NCBI GenBank assembly: GCA_027382625.1
Contig: JAJKFJ010022369.1
Location: 53,589 to 117,588, forward strand
DNA length: 64,000 nucleotides
Source: Tetmemena sp. SeJ-2015
Lineage: Eukaryota; Ciliophora; Spirotrichea; Sporadotrichida; Oxytrichidae
Direction of reading: 5' to 3'
Shown one piece after another: positions 55,670-64,000 of the stretch. Every line of letters starts with the position of its first letter. The first letter of the stretch is position 1. Under the pieces are notes generated by a model. The model saw only the letters and a list, made by a program, of their open reading frames with translations, made no database searches and had not been told where the DNA came from. The translations under genes were made by a program, and so were the position numbers.

Positions 55670-55802
55670 TTAAATTCACTACCACCAAACTTAAATAAGA
55701 TTATAAAACCAGAGATTGAAACAAATTACTCTTACTTAAAATAATTGCAAAGGTCTACAAAAATTAAATAGTTAAAATGTTCTTTAAGAGTAAAAGTGGA
55801 TC

Positions 55803-58039
55803 TCAAATGGTTTCTTGCAAGTAGTTTGGATTATCTTAGGAGGAGTCTTTTTGGAACATGACTCCGTACAGAGATTCAGACTTGAAGGTAAGTTTGCCTG
55901 CAGGTCTGATTCTCTAAGTCCAGCACTGAGGCAAGTGCTAGTAGTTCCTTGGATTAAGTTCATGAGAAGGGGCTTTAGCAGAAGTAGGATGCTGGCACAA
56001 ATTCTGAAAAGCAGTGACTGAGTTTGCTTGTGGTTGGTACCTTTGTGCTTGGGTGTTTGAATTTTACTATTGATCGAATGAAGAGTGATGAGTGGCCTGT
56101 ACTTGCTGATTATTCTAGGGGAGTTAACTTTGTGACTATATCAAATCATACTGGGGTCTCTGTTGGTCTTTAATAAAATATAAATGGAGGTCTGCTTCAC
56201 CGATATCTTAGCCTTCATAGATATAAAGATCAGGGTGGTTTCTAGCGATATATTACTGATCTAGGATTTAATTGGCTTCCCTCAACTCCCCCTATCCTCT
56301 GTTTACATCCACCACAATTTGAGCACCTTGAATCTTTGAACCCTTGATGCCCTAGGGATGAGCTTACTGCTGCTGTCCATCTTATGCCAGTTGCTCCATA
56401 GATTCATTTGGAGTGGTGTGCTTTGAATTGAAGTATCTGCTCTTGGTGAGATCAGGTTTTGCGATCCTAATAGATTAAGATCTCTGAAGAGTTTAGTCAT
56501 CTCCTCTTCTTCTTTCCTTTGGCATGATTGGGAGTCTGCCATTTATCTCTTCCACTTCACTGGGAGTGAGTCTGATATCTTCCCTCACCTTTCTGGGAAG
56601 TGTGGGCACTCTTGCTCCTCCCTATGATGCAGTTAGGGCCAGTCCTTTCTTGATAGCAGGATCATAAGTTTGCTGGTACTGAGGGAGATGCTCGCCTGAC
56701 TCTGGGTTGACATTGTGAGTGAGCATATACTGTCCATACACATTTCCACCTACAGTTGGCTTATTTTCAAGATATAAAGCATTATATGCAGATTACACAA
56801 GTGTACATGCGATTATAGTGTTCTTTCTTCCGTAGAGATGGAAGGCAGGCTTGCCAAAGTAAGTGGTAAATGCAGAGTCAGCAAGCCACCTGGTGGTTGA
56901 GTTTAGCTCTGCCACTCTCTTATCCATGTTCTTCTACTTCTGAGCAGATTGCGCTCTCTTCTTCACCTGCTTCTTATTTGAGATATTTGGGTTTCCATTT
57001 TCTGCTCCTTAGTTAATCCTGACTTATTTGCCTGCTTGGTTCCCATCAGGGCCATCAGCTGCTCCTGCATTACCACCAGCTCCCTCAACGACGAACTAAC
57101 CTAGTTAGTCAGGCGCAAGAAGTCTGCCTCCGTTCTCCAGATTAAAATAATATAAAACTTATTATTCACTAAATAGATCTTGGTTGATATGAACCTTCAG
57201 GGGACTTTTCTGATTAAGAGCAGCCCCAGATATCATCTAAGAGTTATTCTAAGAGGTCTCAGATATATTAAGTTAACCCACACATTACTAATTATATTTA
57301 TAGATTGAGACTGGTTTGGATTTTACTTAGAAGGCGAGTCCACGAAGCACCTGTAAGTGTCTCTCTGCTCAGTCCTCCATCTAGAAGGACTCCTCAATCA
57401 TATTTCATATATGTATGTGACTTCTCTCTGGTACATTGTGGAAAGCGTGGTAGCCCTTGCCCTTGGACTTCTTGGCTTCTAGGTGGCTGTCGTCCCACTG
57501 GAACACATCCTTGACTGAGTTGGCCTGCTCCTCGAACTTGAGCTTCTTCCTACCATAGTTCTTCTTGTACTCTGGCTCTAAAATATATAATGATGCTCTG
57601 AGTGGTTAAGCAGGTCAAACTGGACCACTTAGTTGGGGTGGTTGGCAGTCGAAGTTTAATGAACATTTGAATTGTTGTTCCCTCCAGTCAAATAAAAGAC
57701 TAATCAAATAATTGCACTAACTTATATATGAATGAGTGACTGACTGCTAGTGGTGGTTCTAAATAGTTTAAAGGAGAAATGAGTAGTTACAACTTGAGAG
57801 GAGAGTTGGTGTAGATATGAAGACTAAGACTGAGACTGAGCATGCTGTGGCAGTTGCTGTGATGCCTGTGGGTAGGCCTTCTGTACAGTATTCTCCTTCC
57901 CCATCTAAGTCAAGAAATGATGGGTGACCACAGCTTGTCCGAACGTAATGGGTTCATCGGTGTACTTGGAATCAACTAGCACTTGCTTGATGGCGTGAGA
58001 GACTGATCGTTTGAGCTGCTCCTCTGATATAACAGACAT
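55803..58039 (-). CDS. Unrecognised protein with conserved core and Q-rich tail
   Basis: Start ATG at 58039 (MSVISEEQLKRSVSHAIKQV), stop TGA at 55803-55805. The N-terminal block continues TDEPITFGQAVVTHHFLTQM. After gaps at 57590-57900 and 57160-57420 (IESs or introns) come YKKNYGRKKLKFEEQANSVK, VFQWDDSHLEAKKSKGKGYH and a long uninterrupted segment from about 57130 down. That segment reads ELNSTTRWLADSAFTTYFGK, PAFHLYGRKNTIIACTLVQS, NVYGQYMLTHNVNPESGEHL, LPRKVREDIRLTPSEVEEIN and GQDIGEADLHLYF, then a Q/N-rich tail. The last 1.3 kb has no detectable IES. The core looks folded and well conserved, but I cannot name it. Confidence 0.6.
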
Positions 58040-58150
58040 TTTAAATTTATATTATCCCCTCATTTTCAAATTCAACTTACTATCATCTCAATAAAAATAT
58101 AGTTTCAAATTCCAACTCATTTTCTCAATTAATAAACTCTCTTCTCTTAC

Positions 58151-59515
58151 TCATTGTTACTACTGCTCTTGCTACTGCTATTCCTGTTCTTACTGAGCCT
58201 TTTTGGCTTCCTCCTCAGCTGCAGCTAGTGCCTTGGCTTTCTTGTCTTCCTCCATGGAAACCTCAGCCATCTTGATTGCTGATTCCATAGTCCAAGCTCC
58301 TCCGATGAACCCTGAGTGGTGCACAAACTCAATATCCTTCAAGAAGGCTTGATCTTCACTTTCCAAGTTCATACTCACGAAGTCCTGCTTCCTCAGTCCG
58401 TGCCAGGCCTTGTTCAAACTCACTCTCTATGCGAAGTGGTTGCTCTTAGGTGCCACTGTTTAAACTCTTTAACAAAGAAGTATATCTCATTAACTCTGAC
58501 TAGCTTTCTTTCATCCTTGAAGAAAGCGAACTTAATAAGTCCTTCTTGTCCCTGTTCAGCCTCCTTCTCATAGAGGTGGTCTTTCCAAGGGCATGAGTTT
58601 TCAAACCAGAGGAATTCCCCACTGGGGTGGAACTCTTCCTTCTTCTGCCAGGCTTCTTCAACCAGCTTATAAGCAGGGAGTAGCACTATTGCCTGACCCT
58701 TGATGTGATAAAGGAGCTCTTCCTCTACTACTCTCATTGCCTTCTTGAACTGCATCTGCTGATCTCTGGTTGCGGGGGCGTTCCATTCTTTGTTATAACG
58801 AGAGACTCTCACACCCAGGTTGGTGCTGATGTGATACTTATTATATTATAGGTAAGATAGTAAAAACTTGGGGTTGACAGCCATGGTGACTCCATTGTCA
58901 ATGGCGTCTATCTCTTGGATGAGGCTCTTGTAAATCTTCTGGAACACTTTCTGCGTGTGCTGCTCTGACAGCTCGGTACTCCAAACCTCCTTTAAGATAT
59001 TTCCAAGAATCTCTTTTCCGAAATACTTGTAAATCAAACCTGCAGATGAAAGCTTGATGTCTCCCTTCTCCACAGACCCGTCTTCTTAAACGACCTTTTA
59101 AAAATTAATGAAGTAAAAGTAAAGTGAAATGCAGTTTACCAAAAGGTGTTAAAGGACTTCTGATGGTGGTCGAATCTTAATTTCTCTGCATCAAACTCTC
59201 CAAATATAATGGAATATTTCATTCACAAGTGTGTAAGATATCTCCACCTACATCACAGACAATATCCATAGTGTCGAGCACTTGCTGATCTCTGGATCTG
59301 ATAATTGCTGCATTTCTGAATCTGTTAGTGTACAGGAGCATGGTAGTCGCCAGCACTTCATCGCAGTGGAACACCTCTGAGTGAGTGCCAATCAAAGGCA
59401 CTCCGCTTTATCTTAGACTCTCAATCTCCTATGTCTAGTCGCCAGTGATGACTTTGAGATCAGGGGTAATCCTGGATATATAAGGGATGTCTTGGAAAGT
59501 GTTTGCTGCCTCCAT
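58151..59515 (-). CDS. MYG1 family (UPF0160) nuclease
   Basis: Start ATG at 59515 (MEAANTFQDIPYISRITPDL), stop TGA at 58151-58153. Family motifs: GVPLIGTHSEVFHCDEVLAT (DHH-type metal-binding His and Asp), IIRSRDQQVLDTMDIVCDVG, LRFDHHQKSF, LSSAGLIYKYFGKEI, EIDAIDNGVTMAV, RVSRYNKEWN, FENSCPWKDHLYEKE and FVHHSGFIGGAWTMESAIKM. MYG1 proteins are DHH-like 3'-5' RNA exonucleases in nucleus and mitochondria of animals; the role here is by family. The C-terminus adds a Lys/Ala/Glu helix and a Gln-rich tail, mostly TAA and TAG codons. Two IESs (pointers TGA and AGAGT) were resolved; the segment at 59095-59140 is another IES or intron. A single 5' tail of about 45 residues precedes the domain. Confidence 0.93.
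58422..58497 (-). other. IES, pointer AGAGT
   Basis: Plus-strand ACTCT at 58422-58426 and 58493-58497. Removing 71 bp, which contains a frame-breaking TGA, joins KDERKLVRV to SLNKAWHGLRKQDF in MYG1. Confidence 0.9.
59191..59225 (-). other. IES, pointer TGA
   Basis: Plus-strand TCA at 59191-59193 and 59223-59225. Removing 32 bp joins GGDILHTC to DAEKLRFDHHQKS in MYG1. The pointer is short, but both flanks are conserved. Confidence 0.75.
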
Positions 59516-59704
59516 TCTACTTCTTCTGCTAATTAATTACTGAAAATATTTATATCCCTATTTGAGCATGATATTAATACTATCTATTACAAATCTATTC
59601 ATATATGACCTAAAAGGGAGAAATATTATTAAAGGGAAACTATTGGTTATTTGGTTGCATTTTGGACAGATGTGAAACAAAAGCTCTGATGATTAATTAT
59701 TTCA

Positions 59705-60681
59705 TCATGTTTGAAGTCTAGAGTTGGAGGGCATGTACTCATCGTAGTATGCTCTGCCAGCCTAGTGGCCTTAAATCCAGTCTTCATCTCCTTTTCTGCG
59801 CATGAAGCATACAACAGCACAGTACTCTTCTTAAAATTGCCATCTACCCCCAAAGTGCTCACATAGCTGCTCGATTGCACACCCATGCGATACTATAACT
59901 ACAGTGCGTGGAGATTTTAGATAGTTCTCTTTCTTCTCCAAATCTGAGCTGTAAAAATCAGCATTGAAGTCACTCTCTATGATATCTGTAAGGGTTTGCT
60001 TGAACCTTTTCTGGAGCTAGCTTTCTGTCTCAGGGTAAGTAAATTTTATACAATCAATGTAAGTGATGAGTGATTTCTGTGCTTCATACCAGTCTTTCGG
60101 GATAAACTTAACAGCTTTAGTAGGATCTCTTTCCGCCATGTAAATCATTATAAGGGTTAACGAATTTATGTTCAAATATATATTTAAAGAGAGTTTACTT
60201 AAGCATCTAGGAAGGGGTGTGGATGTAAAGATCAGGAAGTGGGTCTTTTTCAAAGTAGTAGGTAACTTGATTTTCGCTGAGTCTCACATCAACTTAAGCC
60301 TCAGCCACTTAAAAGAATTAGCAAATCTGTTCTGCTGATTGCAAACACCTGAGGAATGGGGAGGTGTAAACCTTCATGTCCATCTTAGTCCTCTGCGATC
60401 TGTTTAAGTTTAGCAGCTAGTTATGTAAGAACTTTGCTGTTGCCTCACACTATATCTGGCCTTCAAACTTATTTAAAAAGGAGAAAAGTTATTATAGTTT
60501 ATGAATAGGCCTACTTTAGTGAGAGGAGGATCTGATTTGTTTGTGTATTCAATGCCACTATCAAATACTTTGTCGGCCCTCTTTAAAATAAAGCATCGAT
60601 GATATGATTGATGATTCTCTGACCATGCCTTATGATATAAATTGTATCGAACAATTCCTCCTCAAAGCTTGATTATTCCAT
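59705..60681 (-). CDS. Histidine phosphatase (phosphoglycerate-mutase-like)
   Basis: Start ATG at 60681 (MEQSSFEEELFDTIYIIRHG), stop TGA at 59705-59707. The RHG signature with the phospho-accepting His is complete after removing a 38 bp IES: TIYIIRHGQRADKVFDSG. It is followed by EYTNKSDPPLTKVGLFI, KMDMKVYTSPFLRCLQSAEQ and DWYEAQKSLITYIDCIKFTY. The second catalytic His is in RTVVIVSHGCAIEQLCEHFG. The order RHG, YTSPFLRC, SHG is that of the histidine phosphatase superfamily, nearest in style to the UBASH3/TFIIIC-tau55 branch. The substrate is unknown. IESs near 60480-60510 and 60140-60210 remain unresolved. Confidence 0.88.
60579..60620 (-). other. IES, pointer AGAG, next to the RHG motif
   Basis: Plus-strand CTCT at 60579-60582 and 60617-60620. 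Removing 38 bp joins YIIRHGQR to ADKVFDSGIEYTNKSD. Confidence 0.9.
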
Positions 60682-60757
60682 TAAGACTTAAATATTATAA
60701 TAAATTATCTTTATTAGCTATAATCATCATCAAAATTATTCAAAATATTTATAATAC

Positions 60758-62180
60758 TCAGTAGTTTCTTTAATATTTGTTTGGAGAAACTGACCTCTCG
60801 AGATTAACTCTGCTTCTGCCAAGCATCTGCTCGTTTTGGCCTCTGATAGCTTGCACTCTATCCTTTCTATTAAGCCTTTCCCTGATTAACTCATCAGTCT
60901 CCACCATAAGTTGCAGCTCCTATGCAAGCTCATCATTCTACCTGCCAAGTAAGTCACAGTGCTTAGTCAGGGCGTCTATTTAGTTTCTCAAGTCTGAGGC
61001 TTCCTCATCCAATCTGGCTTTTTGTCTCCTCAAGTCAGTATTGTCTCTATCGCATCTCTCCATCTCGCTTTGAATGTCTCTCCTTCTCCCTTGAGCTCTC
61101 CTATCACTCAATTGAATCATTGCTAATTATTCATTGTACTTTATCAAGTATTATAGGAATAAGTTTCTCATCAGTATCTTCAAGCTGTACTTTCAATTAT
61201 CTGAGTCTTTGAGAGATTTCCTCTGCTCTCACATTTTCGCCCTAGAACTTTCTCTCGGCCTCTAGAATTATCTTCTCTGTCTGAGTAATTCTCTCCTTCA
61301 AGTCTTAAAGTTAAAACTGCTTCTCTCTCGTGTCCTATTCCACTCTTTGCTCTAATACTCAAGACAATAGGTTAAAGAATTTCAACGATTAATTACTCTT
61401 TTGCCCTCGATATCAGAAAGAATCTCTCTGTTCTTCTAGGCTATTCTCTCGATCTCATGTGCAAAATAAATTCACACTATGAAATTACGTTATTAGGAAA
61501 TAAAAATGAGAGTTATCTCTTAGGAGGGTATCTGCCTTATTTCCCTTCGTAGCATTTTGAGTGGAGAGAACTTCGTTGTGAGCTTGCAACTGCCTCAATT
61601 CCTCTCTCGCTCTGTCTGCTTCTCTCTCCTTGTCCTGTCTCTCTAGCTCTATTGACTAGCAGACATCACTCTTCCTAGCACATTCGATTCTCAACTGTTC
61701 TAAGTGAACTTATCTGTCATCAGCCACTCGCTAAAGACCTTACTAGTCTATGTTCAAGTCCTCTCCTTTCCTTCTCCTACATGAGACAATAAAGTATACT
61801 GCTTTCTTACAAGTCCTCATAGATGAGTCTCAAGTCATCTGCTTCCCTCTTAAGGCTTCTGGATGCTGAGAACTAGTATTCAACTCTGCTGTGTAACTCA
61901 TTCTCATTCCTTTTCTAATTAGAAAACATTTAAACAATGTCCCTTATTTAAATGTGCTATTATTTTTAAGTTGATGCGCACCATTTTTGGGAATTAAACT
62001 TACTCTCTCATCCACCAACTATTGAAATTTATGCTACAGACTTGAGTATTGCTCATGTAGAGCTCTGAAGTCTCTATCCTTCTGTCTTAATTCGAATGCC
62101 TCAGCTTTCAATTGAGCAATTATCAAATCCTTTTAATCATTCTCTGATCTCAACAATGGATCTTAGATGTAGTAAGACAT
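60758..62180 (-). CDS. Coiled-coil protein, possibly cytoskeletal
   Basis: Start ATG at 62180 (MSYYIQDPLLRSENDQKDLI), stop TGA at 60758-60760. The whole product is charged helix: AQLKAEAFELRQKDRDFRAL, HEQYSSLQHKFQQLVDERKR, NELHSRVEYQFSASRSLKRE and ADDLRLIYEDLQE, ending SVSPNKYQRNY. A GT-AG intron of roughly 90 nt follows LVDER (about 61920-62005). Further frame changes occur near 61400-61540 and 61780. A TGA-only stop code is needed, as TAA/TAG are frequent. A basal body or axoneme role is the usual expectation for such a protein but unsupported here. Confidence 0.65.
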
Positions 62181-62401
62181 TTTGTGCTGATTATATTCTC
62201 AAGATGTTACAAGGTTATTGTAGAAGTAGATTTATTTATATGCAAATTTTAATATAGTCGTTAATCAAACATAATCATTGCAAGTTAAATACACTAGTGA
62301 GAGTTGGTTTTAGATTTGAATTCGGTAAATTCAAATTTAAATTAGTGAGTGTGTTTTAATTGAGCTCTTTCCTGAGTGAGAATATATTCTAATATTTAAT
62401 T
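62181..62401. other. Divergent intergenic spacer
   Basis: About 220 bp of AT-rich DNA between a minus-strand and a plus-strand start codon; both promoters must lie here. There are inverted AAATT-type runs but no clear element. Confidence 0.45.
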
Positions 62402-64000
62402 ATGAACGCCTCTAAGTCGCTCTCATGGCTCAGACATCCTCTAGATGAAAAGTCTGGGCTCTACCTAAATCAGCAGCAATAACCCTCAGAGCAGTCCCAA
62501 AGCAATCCCAATCAGACAGCAAACATTAACGCTACAGTTTGTAACACCACAACTAATGCCAGATACTCCAACTAGGGAGGATACCCCAAAATATTAACAT
62601 GGCTCTGGCAGCAGTAATGAGAAATAATGCCAGCTCATCAGCCAGCTTTAACTCCACCATGCATATGTAACATTCAGTTGAATTGAGTATTATGAATAAT
62701 GCAAAACAACTTGTATGCAACTAAGCAAACTGAAAGAGAAGGTATGCAATCGATACAATCTCATGAATCTTACTATTTAGATCGCCAATCTATCTAGCCA
62801 GTTTCAGCATGCTCACTCAATCAGCAGAATACTTAGAACTAAACTTAGTCAGCAGTAGGTTCTTGCAGTCAGCAACCAGCACCCATTGTTCAAACAGTAT
62901 CTCAACTAAACTCAAATAACACTCTGTAGCAGCAACAATAGCAATAGCAGACTACTTAAAATCTTAACAACCAAAAGACTTACAAGCAGTAAACGACTCA
63001 ACACCAATCATCCAACTCCTATGGAGGGACGAACTCAAGCAGACACAACAACAATTATCACAGCACTGCTAATTTAATGTCAACTAAAGATATTAATTCT
63101 GCTGCTACTTCTTCTACAGCTGCTGCACCATAAAATCAAAGTGCCAGCAGTGGAAATTTACACAATATTCACAGTCTAGGCTAGTTCAGTAGCAACAACA
63201 GGCTTAAGGTAGTTTCACCCAGGAAGTCTCACCAAAATATCCTAGCCTAGAATACTTCTCGATCTAATACTTTGAAAAGTAACTATGTATGTGTTTGATT
63301 TATATCTGAATACTAATCTGATGAATTTTGGGAGTACCTAGTATTTATAGCAAGCAAGCTAAGTTTTGGATAAATTGGTTTGCTCTTGCGTTGAAGAAGG
63401 TAAAATTTTAAAGAGCTGCGAACAATCTGGAAACTGTATGCAGTGTGGACAGTTTTACATGCTTGGAGTAATTATTTAGCTTCTTTAACAATATTTTGTT
63501 ATAGAAGCAAGGATAGCTAATTAAGTCCATAAGAGAAGTGAACAAAGACTTTTAACTAGACTTTTCTATAAGCAGCATAATATCCAAGATGAAGGAGAAA
63601 TCGCAAGAAACACTTCAAATATTGAATCCACCAGAAGTCTATCTAAATGTAAGTATTGAAGTTTGATTTAAGCAGTTTAGAAAAGAAAGTAATTAGTTGA
63701 TTGGATAAGTGGAGTCGGAGAAAGCCTTGGCATATCATCCAAGACTTAAATAAGAATAGAGTTTATTTTACAACTATTCACCATTCAAAACCCCATAAAA
63801 TGATAAGAAAGTGAAAATAAGTTGTGTATAATTAATTTCTTTATTAATACTTATAATCATGCGAGTCAAACGTGAAATTACTCAAAAATAACTACATGAT
63901 CCATCCTATCTCAGTTTCATTTTGACTCTAAGGTATGGATGTAGTCACCCTTATCAGTAGTAATAGCCAGTTCTCAACATCAACTCCATCGCAAAAATGT
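62402..64000 (+). CDS. Q/N/S-rich protein, 3' end outside window
   Basis: ATG at 62402 (MNASKSLSWLRHPLDEKSGL). Most of the product is low complexity: NQQQQPSEQSQSNPNQTANI, QQPAPIVQTVSQLNSNNTLQ, then a run of Gln encoded by CAG, CAA and TAG (about 62928-62955), QHQSSNSYGGTNSSRHNNNY and SAATSSTAAAPQNQ. Downstream blocks at 63418-63480 (CEQSGNCMQCGQFYMLG, a CxxC pair) and 63508-63650 (HKRSEQRLLTRLFYKQHNIQ) may belong to the same gene. The last block is MDVVTLISSNSQFSTSTPSQ at the window edge. Frame changes near 62590, 62700, 63290-63410 and 63650-63690 mark IESs or introns. The function is unknown; Q/N-rich proteins often form condensates. Confidence 0.55.

Noticed and set aside
63781..63800. 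Telomere-like CAAAACCCC near 63787
   Set aside because: Only one partial C4A4 unit and it lies within a coding-like stretch; no tandem repeat, so neither a telomere nor a telomere-bearing transposon end.
1..64000. Standard genetic code
   Set aside because: TAA and TAG occur within the catalytic cores of sphingomyelinase, the kinase, MYG1 and PUF repeats at positions where Gln fits. Under the standard code nearly every gene would be a string of fragments.
1..64000. UGA as a sense codon (Euplotes or heterotrich type)
   Set aside because: Every in-frame TGA found within a conserved gene lies in an insert flanked by direct repeats, and genes end at TGA at the expected family C-terminus.
1..64000. 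Transposons (TBE-type transposase, Tc1/mariner, reverse transcriptase)
   Set aside because: No DDE transposase, zinc-finger/kinase TBE ORF or RT motif was recognised on either strand. A profile search with the ciliate code would be decisive.
1..64000. tRNA, rRNA, CRISPR array, bacterial operon signals
   Set aside because: No cloverleaf, rRNA core sequence, spaced repeat array or Shine-Dalgarno pattern was noticed; the genes contain introns and are eukaryotic.

Overview
This window looks like germline (micronuclear) DNA of a spirotrich ciliate of the Oxytricha/Stylonychia type. Two observations support this. First, TAA and TAG sit inside conserved domains wherever glutamine is expected, and only TGA ends genes, which is the ciliate code with UAR = Gln. 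Second, almost every recognisable gene is broken by short AT-rich inserts, mostly 22-66 bp (a few up to about 150 bp), each flanked by a 3-8 bp direct repeat. Deleting one repeat plus the insert restores the reading frame and the conserved motif. These are internal eliminated sequences (IESs) with pointers. Ordinary GT-AG introns are also present. I hand-checked about 34 IESs; more certainly remain. The genus is an inference.

Layout, left to right: a TPR-containing protein cut by the left edge and carrying a tandemly duplicated IES (2-2314, +); a calcyphosine-like EF-hand protein (2572-4123, +); a C2H2 zinc-finger protein (4508-5968, -); an acid sphingomyelinase (6370-8611, +); an unclear plus-strand coding stretch; a Ulp1-like cysteine protease (9543-11260, -); a putative secreted protein (11396-12618, +); a complex I NDUFS4-like subunit (12756-13990, -); a coiled-coil protein (14119-15892, -); a second secreted protein (16292-17565, +); an unknown gene (17870-19858, -); a mitochondrial-looking helical protein (20236-21472, -); a Pumilio RNA-binding protein with a prion-like tail (21708-24963, -); glyoxalase II (25851-26849, -); and a CxxC zinc protein (27263-30330, -).

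The most striking locus is a CAMK-type protein kinase at 31159-34381. Its N-terminal half and N-lobe lie on the minus strand. The C-lobe lies on the plus strand just outside the start codon. The two halves complement each other exactly after HRDLKLEN, so this is a scrambled gene with an inverted segment. It is followed by a membrane RING-H2 protein (34569-35920, +), a kelch protein (36052-38773, +), a Q/S-rich protein (38949-42244, -), a large ankyrin protein (42340-48023, -), an unknown large gene (48061-51172, -), a small membrane protein (51272-51872, +), a VHS-like/coiled-coil/adaptin-appendage protein (52166-55669, -), an unknown gene (55803-58039, -), a MYG1 family nuclease (58151-59515, -), a histidine phosphatase (59705-60681, -), a coiled-coil protein (60758-62180, -) and a Q/N-rich protein running off the right edge (62402-64000, +).

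The genes are functionally unrelated, as expected if each becomes its own small macronuclear chromosome. The window has no operons, no rRNA or tRNA genes I could see, no CRISPR array, no C4A4/G4T4 telomeric tracts and no recognisable transposase. CDS spans below run from start to stop in germline DNA and therefore include IESs and introns.
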